The notes: generated from the sequence alone by a model not told the origin. Counted from the stretch's first letter, positions 1 to 8,600 are shown. The stretch is DNA of 64,000 nt from Chitinophaga ginsengisegetis (GCF_900168065.1 NZ_FUZZ01000002.1:558001-622000), one strand, 5' to 3'. Numbers and translations: made by a program.

Positions 1-729
1 TATTGTGTAACCGGTGGCGCCAGTACGTACAACGGTTACGAAATGGATAGAAAAACGCATACTTATGGCGGATACTCCACCCATATTGTAACAGATGAAA
101 ACTATACGCTGAAAGTTTCTGATAAGTTACCGCTCGATGGCGTAGCACCGCTGTTATGCGCCGGCATTACCACTTACTCCCCCCTTCGCCACTGGAAAGT
201 AGGTAAAGGACATAAAGTAGCAGTAGTGGGTTTGGGTGGTCTTGGTCATATGGCAGTAAAGCTCGCCTCCTCTATGGGCGCCGAGGTAACTATGCTGAGC
301 ACCTCTCCTTCCAAAGAAGCGGATGCCCGCCGGCTGGGAGCCCATCATTTTGCGCTGATGACAGATAAAGAGCAGGTAAAGCAGCTCCGCAATAAGTTCG
401 ATTTTATCATCAACACTATTTCTGCCCCGCATGATTACACCACTTACTTAAACCTTTTGAACCTCGATGGTGTGATGATTTGCCTGGGAGTGCCTCCGGA
501 ACCTTCCGTGGTACCAGCTTTCAACCTGATCATGGGACGCAGGAGCATTGCCGGGTCATTGATCGGCGGTATCCGTGAAACGCAGGAAATGCTGGATTAC
601 TGTGCAGAACATAATATTACCAGCGATGTGGAAGTAATTAATATCAAAGATATCAATACTGCTTATGAGCGGATGCTGAAAGGCGATGTGAAGTACCGGT
701 TTGTAATTGACATTGCGAGTTTAAAATAA
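1..729 (+). CDS. Zinc-type alcohol/aldehyde dehydrogenase, YahK/AdhC-like (5' truncated)
   Basis: The reading frame is open from base 1, so the N-terminus lies outside the window; the visible part is 242 residues. It closely follows the YahK/cinnamyl alcohol dehydrogenase group of the zinc MDR superfamily: the segment starts just after the catalytic zinc region (YCVTGG, TYNGYEMD), continues with PLLCAGITTYSPLRHW, then the Rossmann glycine motif VGLGGLGHMAVKLA and ends with the family's typical tail YERMLKGDVKYRFVID. Such enzymes reduce aldehydes with NADPH in the cytoplasm. It is followed by a strong terminator at 749-784 and faces ilvA tail to tail, so it is the last gene of its transcript. 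The family call is secure; the in vivo substrate is not known. Confidence 0.93.
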   Translation, partial: YCVTGGASTYNGYEMDRKTHTYGGYSTHIVTDENYTLKVSDKLPLDGVAPLLCAGITTYSPLRHWKVGKGHKVAVVGLGGLGHMAVKLASSMGAEVTMLSTSPSKEADARRLGAHHFALMTDKEQVKQLRNKFDFIINTISAPHDYTTYLNLLNLDGVMICLGVPPEPSVVPAFNLIMGRRSIAGSLIGGIRETQEMLDYCAEHNITSDVEVINIKDINTAYERMLKGDVKYRFVIDIASLK

Positions 730-748
730 GTGAACCGGATTTTATTTT

Positions 749-784
749 ACGCCCGTCCCGGTGAACCGGGGCGGGCGTTTTTTT
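749..784 (+). terminator. Rho-independent terminator of the alcohol dehydrogenase
   Basis: A 13-bp stem (acgcccgtcccgg paired with ccggggcgggcgt, one wobble) with a 4-nt loop is followed by seven T. The T run is only on the plus-strand side, so it ends the gene at 1-729 rather than ilvA. Confidence 0.9.
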
Positions 785-814
785 GCGCGCCCATTTTATG
801 GACGCGCCTGATTT

Positions 815-2071
815 TTATACGAGATACCCGAACAGGCTGTCATCTTTATTCAGTTCGGTGATCTGGAAATTATATTTCTGACAATTGGCAATCAGTTTAT
901 CGTAGTCTTCGCGGTGCCTCAATTCCACCCCTACCAGTGCCGGGCCTATTTCCTTATTATGTTTCTGGATATATTCAAACCGGGTGATATCATCGTCCGG
1001 GCCAAGTATATCATTCACAAATTGTTTCAGGGCTCCGGGACGTTGAGCAAAGCGTACAATAAAATAGTGTTTCAATCCTTCATACAGGAGTGAGCGTTCC
1101 TTTATTTCCTGCATGCGGTCGATGTCGTTGTTACTGCCGCTGATAACGCATACTACTTTTTTCCCTTTGATTTCTGCTGCATGGTCGTCCAGTGCCGCGA
1201 TGGACAAGGCGCCCGCGGGTTCTACCACAATAGCATCTTCATTATATAACCGGAGGATGGTAGAACACACTTTTCCTTCGGGTACCAGGTGCATTTTGTC
1301 CAGCACATCTTTACAGATTTCGTAGTTGAGGGTACCTACTCTTTTAACAGCGGCGCCATCTACAAATCGTTCTATTTCGTCGAGGGTAACGGGGCCGCCG
1401 TTTTCCAGTGCGCGGAGCATGGAGGGCGCGCCTTCCGGTTCCACGCCGATGATGCGGGTATTGGGGCTGTAAGTTTTGAAATAGGTGCCGAGGCCGGCGG
1501 CAAGTCCGCCGCCACCAACGGGTACAAAAAGAAAATCGATAGCGGACTGGTCTTCCAGTATTTCCACTGCCACTGTACCTTGTCCTTCAATTATTTTCGG
1601 GTTATCGAAAGGAGGGATAAAGGTCATGCTGTTTGCTTTTGTGAAAGCCTGGGCTTCCACAGAGCAATCGTCGAAGGTATCTCCTACGAGGCGGATTTCT
1701 ATGTGATCGCCGCCAAACATATTTACCTGGTTAACTTTTTGTTTTGGTGTGATCACGGGCATAAACACCACGCCTTTTATATTCATGGCTTTACACGCGT
1801 AGGCGAAGCCCTGGGCATGATTACCGGCGCTGGCGCAGGTAACGCCTTTGGCCAGCAGTTCGGCGGGCAGGCTGCTGATCAGGTTATAGGCGCCGCGCAA
1901 TTTATAAGAGCGTACAATCTGCATATCCTCTCTTTTCAGATATACGTCGCAGTTATAACGCCGGGAAAGGTTGGCGCTATACATCAGCGGAGTGCGGGTG
2001 ACGATTGGTTTCAGTTTCACTGCCGCGTCCAGGATATTCAGGGAATTGACACTACTCATTACTTCAGACAT
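815..2071 (-). CDS. ilvA: Threonine ammonia-lyase (threonine deaminase), biosynthetic
   Basis: IlvA deaminates threonine to 2-oxobutanoate, the first committed step of isoleucine synthesis. The protein has 418 residues: a fold-type II PLP domain with the Schiff-base lysine K57 in RSYKLRGAYN, the substrate loop SAGNHAQG (81-88) and the phosphate-binding glycine loop GGGGLAAG (186-193), then one ACT-like regulatory domain from about residue 335 to the end. One such domain is the short form, compared with two in E. coli IlvA. It is the last gene of the ilvD-ilvB-ilvN-ilvC-ilvA run and is separated from ilvC by 160 bases that hold a long inverted repeat. Another start four codons downstream (Met5) is possible. 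Confidence 0.95.
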   Translation of the reverse strand: MSEVMSSVNSLNILDAAVKLKPIVTRTPLMYSANLSRRYNCDVYLKREDMQIVRSYKLRGAYNLISSLPAELLAKGVTCASAGNHAQGFAYACKAMNIKGVVFMPVITPKQKVNQVNMFGGDHIEIRLVGDTFDDCSVEAQAFTKANSMTFIPPFDNPKIIEGQGTVAVEILEDQSAIDFLFVPVGGGGLAAGLGTYFKTYSPNTRIIGVEPEGAPSMLRALENGGPVTLDEIERFVDGAAVKRVGTLNYEICKDVLDKMHLVPEGKVCSTILRLYNEDAIVVEPAGALSIAALDDHAAEIKGKKVVCVISGSNNDIDRMQEIKERSLLYEGLKHYFIVRFAQRPGALKQFVNDILGPDDDITRFEYIQKHNKEIGPALVGVELRHREDYDKLIANCQKYNFQITELNKDDSLFGYLV

Positions 2072-2088
2072 AAAATGTAATTAATACA

Positions 2089-2211
2089 AATGGCAAAGCA
2101 TTTTCGGGATTATCGAAATCATGGAACCTGTATTCAGTATTGGAAAGATGTATTCTTCCGTACTAAATACGAGCGCCAATAATTTCAATAATTCGAAAAT
2201 GCTTTGCCATT
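2089..2211. repeat. Long inverted repeat between ilvC and ilvA
   Basis: The 18-base arm AATGGCAAAGCATTTTCG at 2089-2106 is repeated exactly inverted at 2194-2211. Pairing continues imperfectly inward (attatcgaaat against attattgaaatt) and outward (taatac on both sides), giving arms of roughly 35 bases around a loop of about 60. It lies wholly in the ilvC-ilvA gap and would fold in the operon mRNA; there is no T run, so it is not a standard terminator. It could be an mRNA processing or stability element or a small non-coding mobile (MITE or REP-like) insertion. Confidence 0.8.
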
Positions 2212-2231
2212 GTAATGTATAATATTAGCTA

Positions 2232-3278
2232 TTAAGCGTTGTTAGGACGCAGCTTACGTACAGCCGCACCTGCCTGCCACATTTCGCTTTCGCGGAGTTC
2301 TTTCAGTTCTTCGTTCAGTTTCTCGCGGTAGTCCGGAGTGCTGTTGGAAGCGATAGAACGGGCAGCTTCTTTACCTGCAGCAACGCTGGCATACAGTTCA
2401 TCAAATACAGGCTGGGTAGCAGTTTTGAACTTCTTCCACCAGTCGAGCGCACCGCGCTGAGCAGTAGTAGAGCAGTTTGCATACATCCAGTCCATACCGT
2501 TTTCTGCTACCAGTGGCATCAGTGACTGAGTGAGTTCTTCTACTGTTTCGTTGAAAGCTTCAGAAGGTGAGTGACCATTCTTACGCAGTGTTTCGTATTG
2601 AGCAGCGAAGATACCCTGGATACAACCCATCAGAGAGCCGCGTTCGCCGGTAAGATCGGAGTAAACTTCTTTTTTGAAATCTGTTTCAAACAGGTAACCG
2701 GAACCAACGCCGATACCCAGTGCTACAACGCGTTCTTTAGCGCGGCCGGTAGCGTCCTGGAAAATAGCGTAGCTGGAGTTCAGACCCTGACCAGCCAGGA
2801 ACAGGCGGCGCAGTGAAGTACCGGAACCTTTTGGAGCTACCAGGATTACGTCTACATCAGCAGGAGGAATAATACCGGTTTGCTCTTTATAGGTAATACC
2901 GAAACCGTGGGAGAAGTACAGTGCTTTACCTGGAGTCAGGTGTTGCTTTAAAGTAGGCCACAGGGTGATCTGTCCGGCATCAGACAGCAGGAACTGAAGA
3001 ATAGTACCTTTCTGAGCTGCTTCTTCGATATCGAATAAAGTTTCACCAGGAACCCAGCCATCAGCAACTGCTTTATCCCAGGTTTTGGAATTTTTACGTT
3101 GACCTACAATAACATTAAAGCCATTGTCTTTCAGGTTCAGTGCCTGGCCAGGACCTTGTACGCCATAACCAATAACTGCAATCACTTCGTTCTTCAGCAC
3201 TTCCCTTGCTTTTTCCATAGGGAATTCTTCTCTGGTTACTACTTGTTCGAGTACCCCTCCAAAATTGATGGTTGCCAT
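2232..3278 (-). CDS. ilvC: Ketol-acid reductoisomerase (NADP+)
   Basis: IlvC isomerises and reduces 2-acetolactate or 2-aceto-2-hydroxybutanoate to the dihydroxy acid, using NADPH and Mg2+. The 348-residue length fits the short class I enzymes. The Rossmann motif reads IGYGVQGPGQALNLKDNG, a form common in Bacteroidota in place of the usual GSQGHAHALNL, followed by VIVGQRKNSKTWDKA in the cofactor region. The Mg2+ ligands sit in VYSDLTGERGSLMG in the knotted C-terminal domain, which ends in SEMWQAGAAVRKLRP. It lies between ilvN and ilvA on the same strand. No good Shine-Dalgarno sequence is seen, which is normal in this phylum. Confidence 0.96.
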   Translation of the reverse strand: MATINFGGVLEQVVTREEFPMEKAREVLKNEVIAVIGYGVQGPGQALNLKDNGFNVIVGQRKNSKTWDKAVADGWVPGETLFDIEEAAQKGTILQFLLSDAGQITLWPTLKQHLTPGKALYFSHGFGITYKEQTGIIPPADVDVILVAPKGSGTSLRRLFLAGQGLNSSYAIFQDATGRAKERVVALGIGVGSGYLFETDFKKEVYSDLTGERGSLMGCIQGIFAAQYETLRKNGHSPSEAFNETVEELTQSLMPLVAENGMDWMYANCSTTAQRGALDWWKKFKTATQPVFDELYASVAAGKEAARSIASNSTPDYREKLNEELKELRESEMWQAGAAVRKLRPNNA

Positions 3279-3287
3279 GTGTTGTTT

Positions 3288-3322
3288 TTTTAGCTTTTAG
3301 CTACTAGCTGTTAGCTATTAGC
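3288..3322. repeat. Heptamer tandem repeat (TnTTAGC), five copies
   Basis: Five contiguous 7-base units read TTTTAGC, TTTTAGC, TACTAGC, TGTTAGC, TATTAGC, just upstream of ilvC on its coding strand. The same heptamer recurs at 7587-7625 between ilvE and ilvD. Function unknown. Confidence 0.8.
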
Positions 3323-3359
3323 TGAGGTGTGATTTGAATGAATAATGATTAAGATGTCA

Positions 3360-3382
3360 GCTGCCGGCGGCTGGCCGGCAGC
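3360..3382 (-). other. GC-rich hairpin in the ilvN-ilvC gap
   Basis: A perfect 8-bp stem (GCTGCCGG, 3360-3367, with CCGGCAGC, 3375-3382) and a 7-base loop lie about 25 bases after the ilvN stop. There is no T run, so it probably shapes mRNA stability or relative expression rather than ending transcription. Confidence 0.5.
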
Positions 3383-3406
3383 CAGTTATTTGCTGAAAGC
3401 ACGCGG

Positions 3407-3943
3407 CTAAAGGCCAGGCGCTTCCTGTGTATGTAATTCTTTCAGGTGCTCGTGGAAACGGCGGCTCCATTTTACAATGGCAACCCTTCCGCTCTTGGTG
3501 TACTCTATCAGGCCGTATGGCTCCAGTTTCTTGATAAAATCCGTCAGCTCCTGCTGATGACCTGTTTTCTCGATCACAAAATAATCTGCGGTGATCGTCA
3601 GGATACGCGCATTGTTTTCACGTATCAGTCTTTCGATATCACCTGTATGTAACGACCGGGTAGAAATTTTGTACAACGCCAGCTCCTGGTATACCACTTC
3701 ATCTTCTTCATGCACAAAAGCGCGGTGAATTTCAATCAGTCTTTCTATCTGTCCAACTACCTTATCCAGCTTCTCACGTGTAGACATCACCGTTATTACA
3801 AACTTATACACACCCGGAATTTCTGTTTCAGCGGTGGTTAAGCTGGTGATATTGATGCCCCTGCGGGTAAATATGATGGTGATACGGTTGGTTATACCTA
3901 TACGATCTTCCGTATATACCGTTACTGTATATTCTTTTTGCAT
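3407..3943 (-). CDS. ilvN: Acetolactate synthase small (regulatory) subunit
   Basis: This 178-residue protein is the regulatory partner of IlvB; it raises catalytic activity and gives valine feedback. The N-terminal ACT domain (about 3-80) begins YTVTVYTEDRIGITNRITIIFTRRGINI, with the glycine turn that binds valine; the second half (about 90-165) is the family's C-terminal domain (ALYKISTRSL, ILTITADYFVIEKTG, LIEYTKSGRVAIVKW). It starts 49 bases after the ilvB stop and precedes ilvC. It could equally be named ilvH; the name follows its pairing with this ilvB. Confidence 0.93.
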   Translation of the reverse strand: MQKEYTVTVYTEDRIGITNRITIIFTRRGINITSLTTAETEIPGVYKFVITVMSTREKLDKVVGQIERLIEIHRAFVHEEDEVVYQELALYKISTRSLHTGDIERLIRENNARILTITADYFVIEKTGHQQELTDFIKKLEPYGLIEYTKSGRVAIVKWSRRFHEHLKELHTQEAPGL

Positions 3944-3992
3944 ATACCTGTTGTGAATTACAAATGATCAATGTGAATCCTCCGGGATGCTG

Positions 3993-5717
3993 CTACTCCA
4001 GCCTGATGCTGGAAACAGGAGCGCCTGCGGGCACCATTGGGAATACGTTATCTTCTTTTTCCACTACTACTTCCAGCAGATAAGCACCCTTGTGCGCCAG
4101 CATTTCATCAATAGCGGCGGATATATCTTCCCTTGCTGTTACTTTTTTGCCGGGGATATAAAATCCTTTGGCAACCTGTACAAAGTCGGGATTGACCATT
4201 TCAGTGGAGGAATAGCGCCTGTCGAAAAACAGTTGCTGCCATTGTCTTACCATTCCCAGGAAGTTATTGTTCAGGATCACTATTTTCACACCAATCTGCG
4301 ACTGGTGAATAGTGCCCAGTTCCTGTAATGTCATCTGGAAGCAACCATCGCCGATAATAGCGACTACTTCTTTTTCAGGCGTACCGGTTTTGGCGCCCAT
4401 TGCTGCCGGCAGCGAAAAGCCCATCGTACCCATTCCACCGGAGGTGACATTGGTATTGGGATTTTTGAAGCGGTAGTAGCGGGAAGCTACCATCTGGTGC
4501 TGACCAACATCTGTTACCAGTACTGCTTCGCCTTTGGTTTTTTCTGAGATCAGGCGGATTACTTCTGCCATTTTCAGTTCACCTTCCTGCGGATAAAGTT
4601 CAGCATGCTGTACTTTATCATATTCTTTTTTATCAGCGGCGCGGAATTCTTCCAGCCAGGCTGCATGCTCTGCAGGGTTTACCTGTTTGATCAATGCTGC
4701 CAGGGCTGGCTTTGCATCTGCGTGAACGGCTACATCAGCTTTGATGATCTTGTTGATCTCTGCTGCATCGATTTCGATGTGTATAACTTTCGCGTTGGGA
4801 ACATAAGTGCCTACGTCGCCGGTTACACGGTCATCGAAACGCATGCCCACTGCGATTACTACATCGGCTTCGCCGGTGAGCATATTGGGACCATAGTTAC
4901 CATGCATTCCCAGCATACCTACATACAGCGGGTGATCTACCGGTACGGCAGACAGGCCCAGTAAAGTAGATCCGATCGGGATAGCGGCTTTTTCGGCCAG
5001 TGCGATCAGTTCTTTTTCCGCACCTGATAACAGTACGCCATGACCACAGAGGATAAATGGCTTCTTTGCACCGTTGATCAGCGCTGCTGCTGCGGTTACC
5101 GCATCCTGGTTCAATTCAGGAATAGGACGGTAACTGCGGATATATTCACATTTCTTGTACTCGTATTCAAATTCCCCGAACTGTGCGTTTTTGGTGATAT
5201 CCACCAGTACAGGGCCGGGACGGCCGCTGCGGGCAATGTAAAATGCTTTGGCCATTGCGCCGGGGATATCTTCCGGACGGGTCACCTGTATATTCCACTT
5301 GGTGATAGGCATGGTAATGCCAATCACGTCTGTTTCCTGAAATGCATCGGTTCCTAACAGGGCGGCGGCTACCTGGCCGGTTACGCATACCATTGGGGTA
5401 CTGTCCATATAAGCATCCGCCAAACCTGTAACCAGGTTGGTAGCGCCCGGACCGGACGTAGCAAAAGCTACACCTACCTTACCGGAGCTGCGTGCATAAC
5501 CTTGTGCAGCATGAGTGGCACCCTGTTCGTGCCGGACGAGTATGTGATGGACCTGATCCTGGAAATCGTAAAGGGCATCATAAATAGGCATGATCGCCCC
5601 GCCGGGATATCCGAAAATAGTGTCCACCCCTTCTTCGATCAGGGAACGGATCACAGCCTCGGAACCTGTAATCACAGGCTTTGCAGCTAACTGTTTATCT
5701 GCTATCTCAGGCTTCAT
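3993..5717 (-). CDS. ilvB: Acetolactate synthase large (catalytic) subunit
   Basis: IlvB is the thiamine-diphosphate and FAD enzyme that condenses pyruvate with pyruvate or 2-oxobutanoate. The three domains are visible: an N-terminal PYR domain with the GYPGGAIMPIYDAL segment and the catalytic glutamate in LVRHEQGATHAAQGYARSSGKVG; a central FAD-binding domain; and a C-terminal PP domain with the GDGCFQMTLQELGT...NNN TPP/Mg motif. I chose the Met at 5717 (574 residues) because AAGGA lies about 10 bases upstream; an in-frame Met at 5741 would add eight residues and a 35-base overlap with ilvD but has no such site. With the chosen start the overlap with ilvD is 11 bases, suggesting translational coupling. 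Confidence 0.95.
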   Translation of the reverse strand: MKPEIADKQLAAKPVITGSEAVIRSLIEEGVDTIFGYPGGAIMPIYDALYDFQDQVHHILVRHEQGATHAAQGYARSSGKVGVAFATSGPGATNLVTGLADAYMDSTPMVCVTGQVAAALLGTDAFQETDVIGITMPITKWNIQVTRPEDIPGAMAKAFYIARSGRPGPVLVDITKNAQFGEFEYEYKKCEYIRSYRPIPELNQDAVTAAAALINGAKKPFILCGHGVLLSGAEKELIALAEKAAIPIGSTLLGLSAVPVDHPLYVGMLGMHGNYGPNMLTGEADVVIAVGMRFDDRVTGDVGTYVPNAKVIHIEIDAAEINKIIKADVAVHADAKPALAALIKQVNPAEHAAWLEEFRAADKKEYDKVQHAELYPQEGELKMAEVIRLISEKTKGEAVLVTDVGQHQMVASRYYRFKNPNTNVTSGGMGTMGFSLPAAMGAKTGTPEKEVVAIIGDGCFQMTLQELGTIHQSQIGVKIVILNNNFLGMVRQWQQLFFDRRYSSTEMVNPDFVQVAKGFYIPGKKVTAREDISAAIDEMLAHKGAYLLEVVVEKEDNVFPMVPAGAPVSSIRLE

Positions 5718-7386
5718 CGGTAACACATCCTTCTGTTGCATTTTTTACAAGTTTTGCGTACTTAAATAAGATTCCATTGGTCACTCTCAATGCGGGTTGT
5801 TTCCACGCTGCCCGGCGTGCGGCCAGTTCTTCATCACTGATTTCCACATTGATAAAATTCTTCGTTGCGTCTATTTCGATGATATCGTTGTCTTGTACGA
5901 GTGCGATATTTCCCCCTTCAAAAGCTTCCGGGGTAATATGGCCTACCACAAATCCGTGGGTACCACCGGAGAAACGGCCATCGGTGATGAGGGCTACGCT
6001 TTTACCCAGTCCCACGCCCATGATGGCGCTGGTGGGTTTCAGCATTTCCGGCATACCGGGAGCGCCTTTCGGGCCTACCTGGCGGATGACGACCACATCC
6101 CCTTCTTTCACTTTACCGGAGGTGATACCTGCGATCAGTTCAAATTCGCCGTCGAATACACGGGCGGGGCCTCTGAAGCGTTCGCCTTCCTTACCGGTGA
6201 TCTTGGCTACGGAGCCTTCTGTAGCGAGGTTACCGTAGAGGATCTGGATGTGGGCGGTTTGTTTCAGTGGTTTTTCCAGCGGCACAATGATATCCTGTGT
6301 GCTGAAATCTATGTCTGCCACGTCTTCCAGGTTTTCAGCGATTGTTTTACCGGTAACGGTCATACAATGGCCGTGGAGATATCCTTTTTTCAGGAGATAT
6401 TTCATTACCAGTGGAACGCCGCCAATGTTGTGGAGGTCTTCCATGAGGTATTTACCACTTGGTTTCAGGTCGGCGATCAGCGGTGTTTTGTCGCTGATGC
6501 GCTGAAAATCTTCCAGCCTGATAGAGATGCCTACTGACTTCGCAATGGCGATAAAGTGCAGTACGGCGTTGGTGCTGCCACCCAGGGCCATGATGATGGT
6601 GAGGGCGTTTTCAAACGCCTCTTTGGTCATGATGTCCTTAGGTTTAATATCTTTTTCAAGGAGCAGGCGGATGTATTTACCGGCAGCGATACATTCATCT
6701 TTTTTGTCCTGGCTCAATGCGGGGTTGGATGAGCTGTACGGGAGACTCATACCGAGTGCTTCAATAGCGGAAGACATGGTATTAGCAGTGTACATACCGC
6801 CACAGGCGCCGGCGCCGGGGCAGGAATTCTGTACAATGCCTTTGAAATCGCCTTCATCCAGTTTGCCGGCCATTTTCTGACCTAATGCTTCAAATGCTGA
6901 GATGATGTTAAGATCCTGGCCTTTATATTTTCCGGGTGCGATGGTACCGCCGTAAACCATGATAGAGGGGCGGTTGAGGCGACCCATAGCCATCAGGGAA
7001 CCGGGCATGTTCTTATCGCAGCCGGGTACGGTGATCAGGGCGTCGTAATACTGCGCTCCTGCAACGGTTTCAATGGAATCTGCAATCAGATCACGGCTAA
7101 CGAGGGAGTAGCGCATCCCCGGCGTACCATTGCTCATACCGTCGCTGACGCCAATAGTATGGAAAATGAGTCCGACCAGATCATTTGCCCAGACGCCTTT
7201 TTTCACGTCTTTCGCCAGATCATTCAGGTGCATATTGCAGGTGTTGCCATCGTAGCCCATGCTGACGATACCCACCTGTGCTTTTTTCAGATCTTCTTCT
7301 GTTAAACCAATTCCATACAATTGTGCCTGCGCAGCTGGTTGCGTAGGGTCTTGCGTGATCGTCTTGCTGTATTTATTTAATTCCAT
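5707..7386 (-). CDS. ilvD: Dihydroxy-acid dehydratase
   Basis: IlvD dehydrates the dihydroxy acids of the valine and isoleucine pathways to 2-oxo acids with an iron-sulfur cluster and Mg2+. The 559 residues carry the expected cysteines: C50 in GYDGNTCNMH, C123 in VPGCDKNMPG and C195 in CPGAGACGGMYTANTM. The C-terminal half contains GPKGAPGMPEM and the catalytic-serine region ITDGRFSGGTHG. It is the first gene of the ilvDBNCA run, overlaps the start of ilvB, and has a possible promoter about 60-90 bases upstream. All hallmark residues are present, so an active enzyme is expected. Confidence 0.96.
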   Translation of the reverse strand: MELNKYSKTITQDPTQPAAQAQLYGIGLTEEDLKKAQVGIVSMGYDGNTCNMHLNDLAKDVKKGVWANDLVGLIFHTIGVSDGMSNGTPGMRYSLVSRDLIADSIETVAGAQYYDALITVPGCDKNMPGSLMAMGRLNRPSIMVYGGTIAPGKYKGQDLNIISAFEALGQKMAGKLDEGDFKGIVQNSCPGAGACGGMYTANTMSSAIEALGMSLPYSSSNPALSQDKKDECIAAGKYIRLLLEKDIKPKDIMTKEAFENALTIIMALGGSTNAVLHFIAIAKSVGISIRLEDFQRISDKTPLIADLKPSGKYLMEDLHNIGGVPLVMKYLLKKGYLHGHCMTVTGKTIAENLEDVADIDFSTQDIIVPLEKPLKQTAHIQILYGNLATEGSVAKITGKEGERFRGPARVFDGEFELIAGITSGKVKEGDVVVIRQVGPKGAPGMPEMLKPTSAIMGVGLGKSVALITDGRFSGGTHGFVVGHITPEAFEGGNIALVQDNDIIEIDATKNFINVEISDEELAARRAAWKQPALRVTNGILFKYAKLVKNATEGCVTDEA

Positions 7387-7447
7387 TGCTTTTTGTTATT
7401 ACCCCGATTACAGGTGTTTATAGGTACCCTATTTTAAAAACTCTCCA

Positions 7448-7478
7448 CAAATTACCCGGTGTCGTCGTCAAATTCAAA
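7448..7478 (-). promoter_or_regulatory. Possible promoter of ilvDBNCA
   Basis: On the minus strand TTTG (7475-7478) is followed after exactly 20 bases by TAATTTG (7448-7454), close to the Bacteroidota -33/-7 pattern TTTG...TAnnTTTG but one base short in the -7 box. It would give a leader of about 55 bases before ilvD. No leader peptide or terminator is seen in that leader. Confidence 0.35.
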
Positions 7479-7525
7479 CCAACTTATTCCAATTTACCGG
7501 TCTTCAAATCTGCCTTTTTAACTTC

Positions 7526-7583
7526 AAAACCCTTTACTGCAAAGGATTGTAAGTTTTTCGATTTACAACCTTCAAAGGGTTTT
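7526..7583. other. Imperfect inverted repeat in the ilvE-ilvD gap
   Basis: AAAACCCTTT (7526-7535) pairs with AAAGGGTTTT (7574-7583), and inside it GGATTGTAA pairs with TTACAACC around a loop rich in T. It sits upstream of the proposed ilvD promoter, so it more likely belongs to the 3' end of the ilvE transcript. Confidence 0.5.
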
Positions 7584-7586
7584 AAC

Positions 7587-7625
7587 TGTCAGCTGTTAGC
7601 ATTTAGCGAATGCTAACAGCTAACA
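7587..7625. repeat. Mirrored TTAGC heptamers forming a 13-bp hairpin after ilvE
   Basis: Heptamers TGTCAGC, TGTTAGC, ATTTAGC run into the inverse units GCTAACA, GCTAACA. They build a perfect 13-bp inverted repeat (7591-7603 with 7609-7621, loop TAGCG) only a dozen bases beyond the ilvE stop. No T run follows on the minus strand. The heptamer is the same as at 3288-3322. Confidence 0.75.
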
Positions 7626-7633
7626 GCCAACGG

Positions 7634-8536
7634 TTATGCTAATTGAGCTTCGCGCTGAAATGATTTTTCCAGCACTTTAGCTTTGTAAGCCTGTTGGAGT
7701 AATTTTCCGAGTGACTGTGCCCAGGGTTTGCTGAAAGACTGACCGTCCAGGGAGTCGATACCGATGATTTCTGCTGCGGTGCCGCAGAAAAACGCTGCTT
7801 CGGCTTCTTTTAATTCCGGGATGGTGAATAATTTCTGTTCCAGTGGGATATTCAGTTCCTGGCAAAGTTCGATAACAGTGGCGCGGGTGATGCCTGGGAG
7901 GATGTTACCGGCGGGAGGAGTGTATATTTTGCCGTCTTTTTCAAAGAAGATGTTAGCACCGGGGCCTTCTGCAACGTAACCATTCATATCCAGCAGCAGC
8001 GCTTCATCGTAACCTTTTTCTTTTGCTTCCTGCGAGGCCAGTATGGAGTTTACATAAAGACCGGCCGATTTGGATTCTATTTTAAATGCTTTCGGATTTG
8101 GTCGTTCGTAGGAGGAAGTCATTACGCGCAACAGCTTTTCTCCCAGGTAAGCTCCCCATTCCCACGCGCAGATCAGGATGTGCGACTCTGCGGCGGCTTT
8201 CAGCGTCATATTTGGCGGACAGAAAACCAGCGGCCGGATATACGCTTCTTCCATGTTGTTCATCTCCAGTACTTTATAACAAGCGGCGATCAGCTCTTCG
8301 TTATCAAATTTGTAAGGGATGTGGATCAGTTCACAGGAGCGCTTCAGGCGATCGAAGTGTTCTTTTGCTTTAAAGATCTTCACTTCGCCGTTTGCGGTTT
8401 TGTAGGCGCGGATGCCTTCAAAAACAGCATAACCGTAGTGGAGCGACTGGCCATACAGGTCAGTTGTAGCAGCATTTGCTTTGGTGTACTCACCGTTGAT
8501 GTAAAGAAAAGTGTTGTCGTTGTAATAGCTATACAT
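7634..8536 (-). CDS. ilvE: Branched-chain amino acid aminotransferase
   Basis: IlvE performs the last step of valine, isoleucine and leucine synthesis, transferring the amino group of glutamate with PLP. The 300 residues show the class IV aminotransferase fold: GQSLHYGYAVFEGIRAY near the N-terminus, the PLP lysine region ESKSAGLYVNSILA, YDEALLLDMNGYVAEGPGANIFF and ILPGITRATVIEL. It is transcribed towards ilvD but separated from it by about 250 bases. Its own upstream region has a promoter, a Val/Ile-rich leader peptide and an intrinsic terminator 33 bases before the start codon, so expression is probably controlled by attenuation. Confidence 0.95.
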   Translation of the reverse strand: MYSYYNDNTFLYINGEYTKANAATTDLYGQSLHYGYAVFEGIRAYKTANGEVKIFKAKEHFDRLKRSCELIHIPYKFDNEELIAACYKVLEMNNMEEAYIRPLVFCPPNMTLKAAAESHILICAWEWGAYLGEKLLRVMTSSYERPNPKAFKIESKSAGLYVNSILASQEAKEKGYDEALLLDMNGYVAEGPGANIFFEKDGKIYTPPAGNILPGITRATVIELCQELNIPLEQKLFTIPELKEAEAAFFCGTAAEIIGIDSLDGQSFSKPWAQSLGKLLQQAYKAKVLEKSFQREAQLA

Positions 8537-8568
8537 AAAATTGAAATTATACCAGGAATATACAGTCC

Positions 8569-8600
8569 AAAAAAAAGCCTCCCTCTTTGCGGAGGAAGGC
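8569..8600 (-). terminator. ilvE attenuator (intrinsic terminator in the leader)
   Basis: On the minus strand the RNA folds GCCUUCCUC with GAGGGAGGC (nine pairs, one U-G) around the loop CGCAAA and is followed by eight U. It stands between the leader peptide stop (8631) and the ilvE start (8536). An alternative pairing is available: GGAGGA(U)AGG at the end of the leader ORF (RNA from 8639 down) can pair with CCUUCCUCC of the terminator's 5' arm, nine pairs with one bulged U, which would prevent the terminator. That is the competing-hairpin arrangement of amino acid attenuators. Confidence 0.88.

Noticed and set aside
7387..7447. Riboswitch or leader peptide before ilvD
   Set aside because: The ~55-base leader has no ORF with Ile/Val/Leu codons, no terminator and no known riboswitch core.
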